From NCBI GenBank assembly GCA_964623885.1, contig CAZUVM010000145.1, positions 1-32,815 of the forward strand: DNA of 32,815 bases, read 5' to 3'. This DNA is from CAZUVM01 sp964623885. Lineage in GTDB: Bacteria; Verrucomicrobiota; Verrucomicrobiia; Limisphaerales; UBA8199. The notes below the pieces were generated by a model, which saw only the letters and a list, made by a program, of their open reading frames with translations, was not told the DNA's origin and did not search any database. Made by a program: the position numbers and the translations under genes. Positions 16,119 to 24,776 of the stretch are shown here, piece by piece. Every line of letters starts with the position of its first letter. Position 1 is the first letter of the stretch.

Positions 16119-17024
16119 ATGATTCTCACCGGTATCAGCGACGAAGCGGACGCGAGGCTGGATGGCCAAATCCGCGCGACTCAGGAACTCAACTGGCGCA
16201 GTCTCGAAATGCGCGTCGTCGAAGTTCCAGGTTTTTCGAAAGCGAATTTGCACGATATCTCCGATGCGGCATTTGACGTCTTGGTGCGCCAACTCGAGGA
16301 AGCCGATCTGGGCGTTTATTGTTTCGGTTCGGCCATTATGAATTGGTCCAAAAGAATTGGCGACCCATTTGACGTCACTTTGGGCGAAGTCAAACGCGCG
16401 ATCCCGCGCATGCAGCGATTGGGAACCAGGTTCGTCCGCATCATGAGCTTCAAGCCGGGCGACGAAGAGTTTAAAATCCCTGCCGAAGTCTTTCGTCGGG
16501 TGAAGGAAGTGACGAACCGGTTTATCGATGCCGGCTTACAGCCGGTGCATGAAAACTGCATGAACTACGGTGGCATGAGTTGGCAGCACGCGCTCGAGCT
16601 GCTCGACAAGTGCCCCGGGCTTAGATGGGTTTTCGATACGGCCAACCCGATTTTCAATCCCGATCGGTCGAAACCCAAGCCGTGGCCCAAACAGGATCCT
16701 TGGGAATTCTGGGAACATATTCGCGATCACATCGACCACATTCACATTAAAGACGCCACGTGGAATGCCGCCAAAAACGATGCCGATTACAACTGGCCGG
16801 GTGAAGGCCAGGGCCGAGTGCAAGACATTATTCGTGACGCTCTGGCGCGTGGCTATGACGCTGCATTTTCAATCGAGCCTCACATGGTAGTAGTGTTTCA
16901 CGACACCCAGTCGCAGAACGCCAACGCCGAGGCACAGCAGAAAAATTATATAGAGTACGGAAAGCGCCTGGAGAAAATCGTCGCCAATACCACGGCGCGT
17001 CTGACCTCGTTTAAGGAAGTGTAG
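16119..17024 (+). CDS. Sugar phosphate isomerase/epimerase, xylose-isomerase-like TIM barrel
   Basis: Starting at ATG 16119 gives 301 residues. The frame opens at 16077, inside the previous gene, and that part is discarded. The barrel carries the usual metal-site pattern: Glu in PVHENCMNYGG, Asp in WVFDTANP, His in DHIHIKDA, and Glu in FSIEPHM. The family isomerises or epimerises ketoses and 3-ketosugars in the cytoplasm. Together with the upstream Gfo/Idh/MocA gene, 19 bases away, it probably forms a two-gene operon for oxidation and epimerisation of a sugar. The exact substrate is unknown. It is convergent with the serine hydrolase gene, 17 bases between stops. Confidence 0.9.
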   Translation: MILTGISDEADARLDGQIRATQELNWRSLEMRVVEVPGFSKANLHDISDAAFDVLVRQLEEADLGVYCFGSAIMNWSKRIGDPFDVTLGEVKRAIPRMQRLGTRFVRIMSFKPGDEEFKIPAEVFRRVKEVTNRFIDAGLQPVHENCMNYGGMSWQHALELLDKCPGLRWVFDTANPIFNPDRSKPKPWPKQDPWEFWEHIRDHIDHIHIKDATWNAAKNDADYNWPGEGQGRVQDIIRDALARGYDAAFSIEPHMVVVFHDTQSQNANAEAQQKNYIEYGKRLEKIVANTTARLTSFKEV

Positions 17025-17041
17025 TTACCGCGGTTTCCCGG

Positions 17042-18250
17042 TTATGGGGACAGCGCCGCAGTGGCTGCTTGCTGGAATGCTCGACGCACATCGCTCGCGT
17101 CACTGTTTGGGAAATTCGAGCGCTGCACCATGAGGATGTAGGCGACGCCACGTTTAGGGTCCATCCAAGCCTGTGTGCCCCAGGCGCCGCCGTGGCCGAA
17201 CGTGCCCGGCGACAGCATCGATGCCACGCCCTCGTGCGGCGCTCTCAGGATGCACGTACCGATGCCCCATCCGTAATTGGCGCCGTGATTACCAAACTCA
17301 GCCGATTGGAAAAACCCACAGGGCAAGTCACCCGTTTGCACTGTCGTGAGTAGCTTCATCGCTGCGGGAGTTAAGTATCGTTTGCCTTTAAATCGTCCTC
17401 CAGCCAGCAGCATCTGGCAAAATCTCGCGTAATCAGGACCCGTGGAAAACAAACCTCCATTGCCAAAAGGCGGATGGCCTCGCTCGCCAAATCCAGCGCG
17501 TCCGACAACAGGCCGGAGCTCTCCCGTGGCCTGGTCCTTGGCATACGCCGTGACCAGGCGGTCGGCAACGCGTTCCACAGGATAAAACGTCGTGCTGTTC
17601 ATCCCGAGCGGATCGAAGATCCGTTGTTGCACGAATTCGTCGAATGACATCCCGCCGGCAATCTCAACCAGACGCGCGGCTACGTTGATTCCACTCTGAG
17701 TGTATTTCCATTTTGCGCCCGGCTCGTACTGCATCGGAGCGGCGACAATCAAAGGAACCAAATCTGCCAGCGTGTGCGCGTTGCGGGACGCGGCGGCATC
17801 CGCCTCGCCGAGGCCTGAGGTATGCGTGAGGAGCTGAGCGACGGTGACGTTTGCCGATTTGCCGGACGGTGTCTTTAAACTCCCGAACTCGGGAATATAT
17901 TTCGCAATCGGATCCGCCACCTTGAGCTTGCTTTGATCCTGCAACATCAGCACCGCCACTGCGGTCACCGGTTTCGTCATCGACGCGATCCAGAATACGG
18001 TATCCGGACTCATCTCCTTCTTACTCGCGACATCCGCAAACCCCGTCGCATCCTGGTGCAGGACTTTGTCTTTGGTAACAACCACCGTCACGGCGCCGGC
18101 CACTTCATGCTGGGCAATCGCATTACGCATTGCGGCATCAATGCCCGGAAGAGTCGCAGCGACGGTCGCCAGGACAGAGAGCGCAAAACTAAACGCGCCG
18201 ATAAGGAGACAGCTAGGCAGAGAACGTGAGCTGCAGAAGCGGAAGTTCAT
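17042..18250 (-). CDS. Secreted beta-lactamase-fold serine hydrolase (class C-like/esterase)
   Basis: ATG at 18250 gives 402 residues with a signal peptide (CLLIGAFSFALSVLATVAA). The catalytic SxxK is SMTK at 90-93. The second motif reads YTQS (183-186) rather than the canonical YSN, keeping the tyrosine but replacing the asparagine with glutamine. The third motif is HGG, in FGHGGAWGTQAWM near the C-terminus. Most members of this family are esterases or peptidases rather than antibiotic-resistance enzymes, and nothing here points to resistance. The upstream extension to 18298 adds residues before the signal peptide and is not favoured. Confidence 0.9.
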   Translation of the reverse strand: MNFRFCSSRSLPSCLLIGAFSFALSVLATVAATLPGIDAAMRNAIAQHEVAGAVTVVVTKDKVLHQDATGFADVASKKEMSPDTVFWIASMTKPVTAVAVLMLQDQSKLKVADPIAKYIPEFGSLKTPSGKSANVTVAQLLTHTSGLGEADAAASRNAHTLADLVPLIVAAPMQYEPGAKWKYTQSGINVAARLVEIAGGMSFDEFVQQRIFDPLGMNSTTFYPVERVADRLVTAYAKDQATGELRPVVGRAGFGERGHPPFGNGGLFSTGPDYARFCQMLLAGGRFKGKRYLTPAAMKLLTTVQTGDLPCGFFQSAEFGNHGANYGWGIGTCILRAPHEGVASMLSPGTFGHGGAWGTQAWMDPKRGVAYILMVQRSNFPNSDASDVRRAFQQAATAALSP

Positions 18251-18367
18251 AATCTTTTGAGTTAAGGTCGCCAGATACGAACGGCCGGCTCGCTTCACCT
18301 GCCGTTCAAACCGATTTAACCGGAATATATGTGACCGAACCAGGAAGTCAGCAAAGATCGCACGCGT

Positions 18368-19432
18368 TCAAGCTGCCCTCACCAAATCAAAAACGCCCTG
18401 GCGCTCAAGTAGTGTAATGGAGCCGCGGCCGGGCAGCGCGATTTGGTCGAGGTTGCATTGTTCGGGAGCTTTATCCGGACGCCAACGGAGCAGCCGGGTG
18501 CCGTGACGAAAGCGACCGCCGGTAAAATGGTCATAGCTAACTTCCACAACCAGTTTTGGCTTCAGCGGTTCCCATTCCATTGAGCGCCTGGCGCTCCATC
18601 GGCTTAGCCCGCCGGGAGCTTTGCCGCTAAACCCGGGCGGCTGAATAAGTGGCTCCAGTTGCTTCAACAGCGCTTTGCGCTCCGTCCCGGTCAGGCCAGA
18701 GCAAAAACCCACGTGATCCAGCAATCCCGAGTCACTATAAAGGCCAAGCAGAAGCGAACCCACCACGCGTTGCTTCTCGGCGTACCGAAAGCCGCCGATT
18801 ACGCAATCAGCTGAGCGCATTTGTTTAATCTTTTGCATCCCGGTTCGTTCGCCGGAACGGTAATCGCGGTCAACGCGTTTCGCGATCAGACCGTCCAGGT
18901 CGCCGCCTACGGTTTTGAACCAGCTTTGCGCCACCTCCAGATCAGTGGTGGCAGGCGACAGCCGCAGCGGTCCGTTACTCGTAAATGCAGAGTCTGCAAA
19001 GCTCTTTAGCTTCTTGCGCCGCTCACGAAGAGGCGCTTCCAAAAGCGACTTGCGCTCGGCGTCGACCAGAATATCGAATGCAATGAACAACGCAGGGGTT
19101 TCGCGCGCGAGCTTTCGGACTCGGCTTTCGGCAGGATGAATGCGCTGCAAAAGCGCATCGAAAGAAAAACGCCCACTGACGGGCACAGCAATTTCCCCAT
19201 CCAGCACAAACCGTTTGGGCCGCAATGCCAATACTTGCTGCACCAATTCAGGAAAGTAACGCGTCAGCAATTGCCCCGATTTGGATTGCAGTTGAACCTC
19301 GGCTCCATCTCGAAACACCAGGCAACGAAATCCATCCCATTTCGGTTCATACTGCCAGCCGGGACCATCTGGAATTTGCTCAACCGGCAGCGCGTCCATC
19401 GGTGCGAAAGGAATGGCGATGGGAAGGTCCAT
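18368..19432 (-). CDS. ATP-dependent DNA ligase, LigC-like
   Basis: The 354-residue enzyme seals DNA nicks using ATP. The adenylation motif is EPKWDGFR with the nucleotidyl Lys31. Motif IV (DGLIAKR) and motif V (QKIKQMRSADCVIGGF) follow, and a C-terminal OB-fold region ends with RHGTRLLRWRPDKAPEQC. Length and order match stand-alone LigC-type ligases. There is no LigD polymerase or phosphoesterase domain, and no Ku gene in the window. ATG at 19432 is preferred to TTG at 19447. The gene is divergent from holB, with 114 bases between starts. Its role may be base-excision or alternative repair, with the essential NAD-dependent LigA presumably elsewhere. Confidence 0.93.
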   Translation of the reverse strand: MDLPIAIPFAPMDALPVEQIPDGPGWQYEPKWDGFRCLVFRDGAEVQLQSKSGQLLTRYFPELVQQVLALRPKRFVLDGEIAVPVSGRFSFDALLQRIHPAESRVRKLARETPALFIAFDILVDAERKSLLEAPLRERRKKLKSFADSAFTSNGPLRLSPATTDLEVAQSWFKTVGGDLDGLIAKRVDRDYRSGERTGMQKIKQMRSADCVIGGFRYAEKQRVVGSLLLGLYSDSGLLDHVGFCSGLTGTERKALLKQLEPLIQPPGFSGKAPGGLSRWSARRSMEWEPLKPKLVVEVSYDHFTGGRFRHGTRLLRWRPDKAPEQCNLDQIALPGRGSITLLERQGVFDLVRAA

Positions 19433-19546
19433 AAATCCACGAAGCAAGTTGCGCGCGCCAGCGGCGGGAGGAAGGGAAGGTGTTTAGCTACCGCCCTGAA
19501 TACTTCGAGCTTTTGCAGGCAGGCACCGGTCGGTAGACTGCGGGCA

Positions 19547-20629
19547 ATGGCGTTCAAAGACCTTCTAGCGGAGGCAGCGGGTGTGCAGTTGCTTCAGCGC
19601 TCGTTAGAGCGCGGGCGGCTGGCGCATGGTTACCTAATTACCGGTCATGAGCTCACTGGACTTGAACTCCTGGCGCGCACGCTGGCAAAAACCCTCAATT
19701 GCCAAAGCCCGGTCCGGGCTGGCGGCGCGGCCATCGACTGCTGCGACCAGTGTCTGAGTTGCCGGAAAATCGAACATGGCAACCACGCCGATGTTCATTT
19801 GGTCAGACCGGAATCCAAGTCCCGAATCATTTCGGTCGACCAGATTCGCGAGTTGATAAGGGAGATCCAATTAAAGCCAACGGAAGCCCAATACAAGGTG
19901 GCCATTGTTGTGGCGGCCGATCGTCTCCGCACCGAGGCTGCTAACGCTTTCCTGAAAACTCTCGAAGAGCCTCCTCCCAAATCCGTTTTGATTCTTCTCA
20001 CGACCGAACCGCAACGGATTCTGGAGACAATCCGCTCGCGCTGCCTTCGGCTGAACTTCTCAGGGGAAGGTCCCCGGGCTTTAGCCCCGGAGTTGATGGC
20101 GTGGTTGACCAGGTTTGGCCAACTCGCCGCCGAGGAGCAGAAAAGTCTGATTGGCCGTTACCGGCTGATGGACGTGCTCACACGCAAGCTTACGGAGATG
20201 AAGGAAGGCATCGAAAAAGATCTGACGGCGCGATCGCCGCTGGAACGCTATCCCGACGCCGAAAAAGCCCTGGTCGACCGCTGGGAAGACGAATTGGCCG
20301 CAGCGGTTGAAGCAGAGTATCGCCGGCAAAGGACCGATCTCCTGGCGATCGTGCAATGGTGGCTGCGGGATGTTTGGCTCCAGACCTTGTCGAAGCCGCA
20401 AAATGGATCGGCACAGCCGGCGCCGAAAGGAACGACTTCCTCACCCCATACACCTTCAGAGTTGCTGAATTTCCCGCAACTCGAGACGACCAACCCGGTT
20501 GCCCGGCGGATCTCGGCGGGTGAGGCTTTGGAGAACCTCGAAGTCCTCGAGCAACTCCAACGCTGGCTCGGCACTAATGTTCAGGAAGCCCTGGCGCTTG
20601 AGGTCGGCCTGCTCAAGCTGCGCCTCTAA
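19547..20629 (+). CDS. holB: DNA polymerase III subunit delta' (clamp-loader component)
   Basis: The delta' subunit helps load the beta sliding clamp. ATG at 19547 gives 360 residues. The frame runs back to 19136, antisense to the ligase, and that extension is rejected. The zinc-binding module has CCDQCLSC followed by RKIEHGNHADVHLV. The Walker A region (YLITGHELTGLELL) is degenerate, as expected of a non-hydrolysing delta'. VAIVVAADRLRTEAANAFLK and TLEEPPP come next, with SRC (in IRSRCLRLNF) supplying the arginine-finger motif. The C-terminal alpha-helical collar follows. The next gene starts 4 bases after its stop, so they are likely co-transcribed. Confidence 0.93.
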   Translation: MAFKDLLAEAAGVQLLQRSLERGRLAHGYLITGHELTGLELLARTLAKTLNCQSPVRAGGAAIDCCDQCLSCRKIEHGNHADVHLVRPESKSRIISVDQIRELIREIQLKPTEAQYKVAIVVAADRLRTEAANAFLKTLEEPPPKSVLILLTTEPQRILETIRSRCLRLNFSGEGPRALAPELMAWLTRFGQLAAEEQKSLIGRYRLMDVLTRKLTEMKEGIEKDLTARSPLERYPDAEKALVDRWEDELAAAVEAEYRRQRTDLLAIVQWWLRDVWLQTLSKPQNGSAQPAPKGTTSSPHTPSELLNFPQLETTNPVARRISAGEALENLEVLEQLQRWLGTNVQEALALEVGLLKLRL

Positions 20630-20633
20630 TGTG

Positions 20634-22028
20634 ATGATGGCCGCGCCCCGCCCAAACCAGCGGCAGGTGCTGGGAGTCATATTTGCAGCCGCTTTTGGAG
20701 TGTTTCTTGGGCTCTCGCTTCTGAAGTTCGGCAATCCGCCGATCATGGAAAAGTACACGGTTGCGCCCACGAATGTTTATGAGTTTGTTATCGGCTCACC
20801 ATGGCCAATCGCCTGGGCGTATTGGCTTCTGGGACTAGTCGCCGTTATTGGTTTGTTTGTGGCCCGGTGGAACGGCCGAAGCCCCCGCTGGCTGCTGTTT
20901 TTGCCGCTGCTATGGCTGCTCTGGCAAATGCTGTGCACCGCTTGCTCAGTTGATGCCCGGCTCTCGAACCCAACCCTTTTTCACTTCATAGCCTGCCTGG
21001 CCTGCTTTTACCTTGGATACTTCTGTCTTAGCCACGTCGAGCGCATGGGATGCTTTTGGGCGGGCGTGCTCTGCGGGTTTGTTCTAGTGCTCGCGGCCGG
21101 TTTGGAACAGCACTTCGGTGGATTGGAGGCAACGCGACGCTGGTTCTACGCCTATGTGTACACCCAGGCAAAGGAAATCCCGCCGGAATACCTGAAGAAA
21201 ATTGCTAGCAACCGCATCTTCTCCACCCTCTTTTATCCGAACGCGTTGGCTGGCGTGTTGCTTCTCCTGCTGCCACCGATGCTCGGGCTGGTGTGGAAGG
21301 TTAAGAGTCATTTCACTAACGCCGCTCTCTGGTTCCTTGCAGCGCTTATAGCTGTACCCGCTCTGGCCTGCCTGTTCTGGAGCGGTTCGAAGGGAGGCTG
21401 GCTTTTGATGCTAATACTGGCGGTGTTCTGGTTTTTTTGGATGCCCTTTGATCGGCGCTGCAAGGCTGCGCTGATTATCATTTTTTTGCTCTTTGGCGGA
21501 GCAGGGTTTGCCGCCAAATACGCCGGATTCTTCAAGAAAGGAGCTACCAGTGTGGTGGCTCGGTTCGATTACTGGCGGGCGGCGTTGAAAATCTCCGCGT
21601 CCCACCCGCTGCTGGGGACGGGCCCGGGGACATTTGCGATTCCATACCAGGAGATTAAAAGCCCGCAGGCAGAAATGTCTCGGCTCGTCCACAACGATTA
21701 TCTCGAGCAAGCGTGCGAATCAGGTATCCCGGGCTTTCTTGCTTACACGGCTTTTATTGTTTGTTTGCTGAGTCGAACCGCTCCGGCTCGGAAAAGTGGA
21801 CCCGAAGTTCCGTCCCCGGCCGAAACTAAACAATCATCAGGCGCGTCGGGGTCGTCCCCAATGGATTGGCTGGGATTCTCGGTTTGGCTCGGTTTGCTGG
21901 GGTGGGCTTTGCAGGCATTGTTTGAATTTGACCTCTACCTCCCAGCGCTGTCATGGCCAGCGTTCGCGTTTATGGGTTGGCTGGCCGGCAATCCTTGGAG
22001 AACCACGAATGCCATCGACAAGCCTTAA
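20634..22028 (+). CDS. O-antigen ligase/polymerase-like membrane protein (Wzy_C family)
   Basis: The 464-residue integral membrane protein has about 11 predicted helices. The Wzy_C signature covers RFDYW (310-314), HPLLGTGPGTF (324-334), and HNDYLEQACESGIPG (353-367) in the large periplasmic loop. Members ligate O-antigen to lipid A-core or polymerise glycans; some attach glycans to other acceptors. The family alone does not say which. ATG codons at 20634 and 20637 are both possible, and a GTG at 20631 is the upstream alternative. It is 4 bases from holB and 26 bases before aroQ, suggesting a mixed operon. Confidence 0.9.
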   Translation: MMAAPRPNQRQVLGVIFAAAFGVFLGLSLLKFGNPPIMEKYTVAPTNVYEFVIGSPWPIAWAYWLLGLVAVIGLFVARWNGRSPRWLLFLPLLWLLWQMLCTACSVDARLSNPTLFHFIACLACFYLGYFCLSHVERMGCFWAGVLCGFVLVLAAGLEQHFGGLEATRRWFYAYVYTQAKEIPPEYLKKIASNRIFSTLFYPNALAGVLLLLLPPMLGLVWKVKSHFTNAALWFLAALIAVPALACLFWSGSKGGWLLMLILAVFWFFWMPFDRRCKAALIIIFLLFGGAGFAAKYAGFFKKGATSVVARFDYWRAALKISASHPLLGTGPGTFAIPYQEIKSPQAEMSRLVHNDYLEQACESGIPGFLAYTAFIVCLLSRTAPARKSGPEVPSPAETKQSSGASGSSPMDWLGFSVWLGLLGWALQALFEFDLYLPALSWPAFAFMGWLAGNPWRTTNAIDKP

Positions 22029-22054
22029 GTCCACCGCTAACCTCCGCACCCGGC

Positions 22055-22501
22055 ATGAGAATCCTGTTCCTCAATGGCCCTAACCTCAACCTGCTCGGCC
22101 AACGCGAACCCGAAGTCTACGGTGCGATGACCTTGGCGGACATTGAGGCGAATGTTCGGGCTCGCGCGAAGGAATTGGGTGTCGACGTCGATTTCCGCCA
22201 AACTAATCTAGAAGGCGAGTTGGTCACTTGGGTTCAGGCTGCCAAAGGCAAATTCGACGCCATTGTACTTAATGCTGCAGCTTACACCCACACCAGCGTT
22301 GCCCTGCGTGACGCCATAGCTGGTGTCGCCATACCAACCATAGAGATTCATCTCTCGAACGTTCACGCTCGGGAAGAATTTCGGCATAAATCCCTAATCG
22401 CCCCAGTTTGTATCGGCCAAATCGCTGGATTCGGCTGGCGAAGTTATGTTTTGGGGTTAGAAGCTTCGGTTAACGTTACCGATACCAAAAAGACGCGGTA
22501 A
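22055..22501 (+). CDS. aroQ: 3-dehydroquinate dehydratase, type II
   Basis: This is the shikimate-pathway enzyme that converts 3-dehydroquinate to 3-dehydroshikimate. At 148 residues it matches the usual dodecameric type II enzyme. It has NGPNLNLLGQREP (7-19) with the flexible-loop Arg17, Tyr22 (VYGAM) as proposed general base, NAAAYTHTSVALRDA near 73-87, and His99 in IEIHLSNVHAREEFRHKS. ATG at 22055 is chosen; the frame extends upstream to 21953, overlapping the previous gene, without family similarity. It precedes accB, an arrangement known from several bacterial phyla. Confidence 0.96.
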   Translation: MRILFLNGPNLNLLGQREPEVYGAMTLADIEANVRARAKELGVDVDFRQTNLEGELVTWVQAAKGKFDAIVLNAAAYTHTSVALRDAIAGVAIPTIEIHLSNVHAREEFRHKSLIAPVCIGQIAGFGWRSYVLGLEASVNVTDTKKTR

Positions 22502-22556
22502 AAGACGAGTTTTTAAGCCCATTTTGGCTCTAGAAATGTCACCTGCTGTTTTCAGC

Positions 22557-22619
22557 TTGACCCGGCTAAAACCTGACTGTTAATGTGCCAGTCACAACAG
22601 ATGTGATAAGCAGGGTCAA
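22557..22619. promoter_or_regulatory. Nested inverted repeats in the aroQ-accB gap
   Basis: TTGACCC at 22557-22563 pairs with GGGTCAA at 22613-22619, and inside it TGACTG at 22574-22579 pairs with CAGTCA at 22589-22594. The two nested stems make a structured region in the spacer before accB. It could be an RNA leader or operator; I do not recognise a known riboswitch or regulator site. Confidence 0.3.
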
Positions 22620-22637
22620 AATGGCTGCTGCTTTTTT
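22608..22637 (+). terminator. Possible intrinsic terminator after aroQ
   Basis: AAGCAG at 22608-22613 can pair with CTGCTT at 22628-22633, followed directly by four more T residues. The stem is only 6 bp and the loop 14 bases, so the call is weak. It competes with the nested inverted repeats that share these bases, which leaves room for alternative RNA folds. Confidence 0.3.
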
Positions 22638-22691
22638 GCTTATTAAAACAGATTTACGGATGCTCACGGGCAACTCTAACGATAACCGAGC

Positions 22692-23156
22692 GTGGATCTA
22701 AAAGACATCAAAGCTATCATCGACCTGATGCGTAAGAACTCTGTTTCCGAGTTCGAGCTCGAAAAGCAGGATTTTAAAATCAGGCTTAAACGCGGGACAA
22801 ATGGCGGCGGCGGAGCACCATCCGACGATGCTTCCCCAGTAGCTTACCAAGCAATGCCGTTGGCGGCACTTCCTTCGCAAAACCCGGCCGCCACTGTCAC
22901 GGCTCCCCCCTCCAACGAGTTGGAAATCAAATCGCCGATGATTGGCACCTTCTACCGCGCGCCTTCCCCTGAGTCAGCTGCCTATGTTGAAGTTGGCACG
23001 GAAGTGAATCCGGACACGGTGGTCTGCATCATCGAGGCGATGAAGGTAATGAACGAAATCAAGGGGGAGGCCAAGGGTGTCATTACCCAAGTGATGGTGG
23101 AAAATGCCAAGCCGGTTGAATTTGGACAGCCGCTGTTCAAATTGCGGCCTTCTTAA
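22692..23156 (+). CDS. accB: Biotin carboxyl carrier protein of acetyl-CoA carboxylase
   Basis: AccB carries CO2 on biotin between AccC and the AccA/AccD carboxyltransferase. It has 154 residues from a GTG at 22692. The N-terminal 35 residues form the helical dimer-type lead (DLKDIKAIIDLMRKNSVSE), then a Gly/Ala/Pro-rich flexible linker (36-75), then the biotinyl domain. This domain keeps the thumb-like SPMIGTFYRAPSPESAAYV and the biotin-accepting Lys118 in CIIEAMKVMNEI. accC starts 6 bases after its stop, so accB-accC form a classic operon. Regulation may involve the inverted-repeat spacer upstream. Confidence 0.97.
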   Translation: MDLKDIKAIIDLMRKNSVSEFELEKQDFKIRLKRGTNGGGGAPSDDASPVAYQAMPLAALPSQNPAATVTAPPSNELEIKSPMIGTFYRAPSPESAAYVEVGTEVNPDTVVCIIEAMKVMNEIKGEAKGVITQVMVENAKPVEFGQPLFKLRPS

Positions 23157-23162
23157 GGCATC

Positions 23163-24536
23163 ATGTTCGAGAAAGTCCTGGTCGCCAATCGCGGAGAAAT
23201 TGCCGTTCGTATCATCCGCGCCTGCAAGGAATTAAACGTTCGGACGGTGGCCATATACTCGGAAGCCGACGCCAATTCGATGCACGTTCAATTGGCTGAT
23301 GAGGCTATTTGCATAGGCAAGCCTCCCGCCAGCGAGAGCTATCTGCGCATCGACCGTATCGTAAGCGCGGCTGAAATCGCTGATGTCGATGCCATCCATC
23401 CCGGGTATGGCTTCCTGGCCGAGAACGCTCATTTCGCCGATGTTTGTGAGAGCTGCAACATCCGCTTCATTGGCCCCAACTCGCGGGCAATGAACGCTTT
23501 GGAAGACAAGGCTGTAAGCCGGGCACTGGCCAAAAAAGCGGGAGTTCCAACGCCGCCGGGCTCAGAAGGCGTCGTCGATAACGAACAGGATGCTCTGGCC
23601 GTGGCCAAGCGTATTGGTTATCCGGTTATGATCAAAGCCGTGGCCGGTGGCGGCGGCCGCGGCATGCGGGTCGCTCATAACGATATTTCGTTGATAAAAG
23701 GGTTCCACACCGCACGAAGCGAGGCGGAGAAGGCTTTCGGCAATTCCGGGGTTTATATCGAAAAATTCATCGAGAACCCCCATCACGTGGAATTTCAGAT
23801 TCTGGGCGATAACCGCGGTCACATCATTCACCTGGGCGAACGCGACTGCTCCATCCAGCGGCGCAATCAAAAGGTGGTTGAGGAATCCCCTTCGCCCCTT
23901 ATCGAAAACAAATATAAAAAGCTCCGTGAAAAGATGGGCAAGGCAGCGGTGAAGATCGCCGAAGAGGCCAACTATACAAACGCGGGGACCGTTGAATTTA
24001 TCGTCGATAACCACGGAAATTTCTATTTCCTTGAAATGAACAAACGGATTCAGGTTGAACATCCGATCACTGAAGAAATCACCGGAATCGACCTGGTCCG
24101 ATACCAGATCATGCTCGCGATGGGCGAACCGCTGCGACATTCGCAGAGCGACATTCAGATTAAAGGCCACGCCATCGAATGCCGCATCAATGCCGAAGAT
24201 CCTTTCGATGATTTTCGCCCCAGTCCGGGCAGAATTGAGATGTATTACCAGCCTGGGGGTCGCGGCGTTCGGGTCGATAGCCACGCATACGCAGGCTACA
24301 CAATACCTTCCCACTATGACTCAATGATCGGGAAATTGATCACCTACGGGCGAGACCGCCGTGAAGCCATGGACAAGATGAGCCGAGCGTTGAGCGAGTA
24401 CATGATTACCGGAATCAAGACTACTATTTCCTTCCAGCAGGCGATCCTTCAGGACCCGAACTTCCGTCGCGGAGTTTATTCGACGACCTTTATCGAACAA
24501 CTGCTGAGTGGCGCTCGCCGCGAGCTGATCGAATAG
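23163..24536 (+). CDS. accC: Acetyl-CoA carboxylase biotin carboxylase subunit
   Basis: AccC carboxylates biotin on AccB with ATP and bicarbonate. It has 457 residues, near the usual 450. The N-terminal domain begins MFEKVLVANRGEIAVR. The ATP-grasp domain has KAVAGGGGRGMRV (158-170), where the glycine-rich lid closes over ATP, and the catalytic stretch EMNKRIQVEHPITEEITG, with Lys replacing the commoner Thr before Arg. RECSIQ-like and DSMIGK motifs complete the active site (GERDCSIQRRNQK, HYDSMIGKLI). It is transcribed with accB, and a stem-loop follows its stop. Confidence 0.98.
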   Translation: MFEKVLVANRGEIAVRIIRACKELNVRTVAIYSEADANSMHVQLADEAICIGKPPASESYLRIDRIVSAAEIADVDAIHPGYGFLAENAHFADVCESCNIRFIGPNSRAMNALEDKAVSRALAKKAGVPTPPGSEGVVDNEQDALAVAKRIGYPVMIKAVAGGGGRGMRVAHNDISLIKGFHTARSEAEKAFGNSGVYIEKFIENPHHVEFQILGDNRGHIIHLGERDCSIQRRNQKVVEESPSPLIENKYKKLREKMGKAAVKIAEEANYTNAGTVEFIVDNHGNFYFLEMNKRIQVEHPITEEITGIDLVRYQIMLAMGEPLRHSQSDIQIKGHAIECRINAEDPFDDFRPSPGRIEMYYQPGGRGVRVDSHAYAGYTIPSHYDSMIGKLITYGRDRREAMDKMSRALSEYMITGIKTTISFQQAILQDPNFRRGVYSTTFIEQLLSGARRELIE

Positions 24537-24539
24537 CCA

Positions 24540-24564
24540 GGCAGCGGTGGGCGCATGCGCTGCC
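24540..24564 (+). terminator. Hairpin directly after accC
   Basis: GGCAGCG at 24540-24546 pairs with CGCTGCC at 24558-24564, a perfect 7-bp stem beginning 3 bases after the accC stop. No T-run follows, so it is more likely a 3'-end stabiliser or Rho-related element than a classical intrinsic terminator. The rest of 24565-24776 shows no gene; a short stem (CCTC/GAGG, 24740-24753) followed by six T residues sits just before the RRM gene. Confidence 0.35.
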
Positions 24565-24776
24565 CCTCGGCGTTCATCATACCTTTCCGTGGTCATCGGT
24601 GGAACGATTATGGCTTGACTCACCCTGCCCCATCTGTTAGCACGTCCCCAGTCCGTTCAATGGACGAACGTGTCGGTGTCAGAAGACAGATTGTCAGTGA
24701 ACCTAAACGACAGACATTCAGAGATCCTGCCTGGGCAGTCCTCCCGACCGAGGTTTTTTGAGCTGACCCTTAAACT

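Noticed and set aside
17042..18250. Beta-lactamase-fold protein as an antibiotic-resistance gene
   Set aside because: The second motif deviates (YTQS), and the protein fits the large esterase/peptidase group; no resistance context is present.
19136..19546. Upstream extension of the holB frame
   Set aside because: It lies antisense to the DNA ligase coding region and lacks similarity to delta' proteins.
23562..24314. 250-codon minus-strand frame inside accC
   Set aside because: It is antisense to a highly conserved biotin carboxylase and has no family features.
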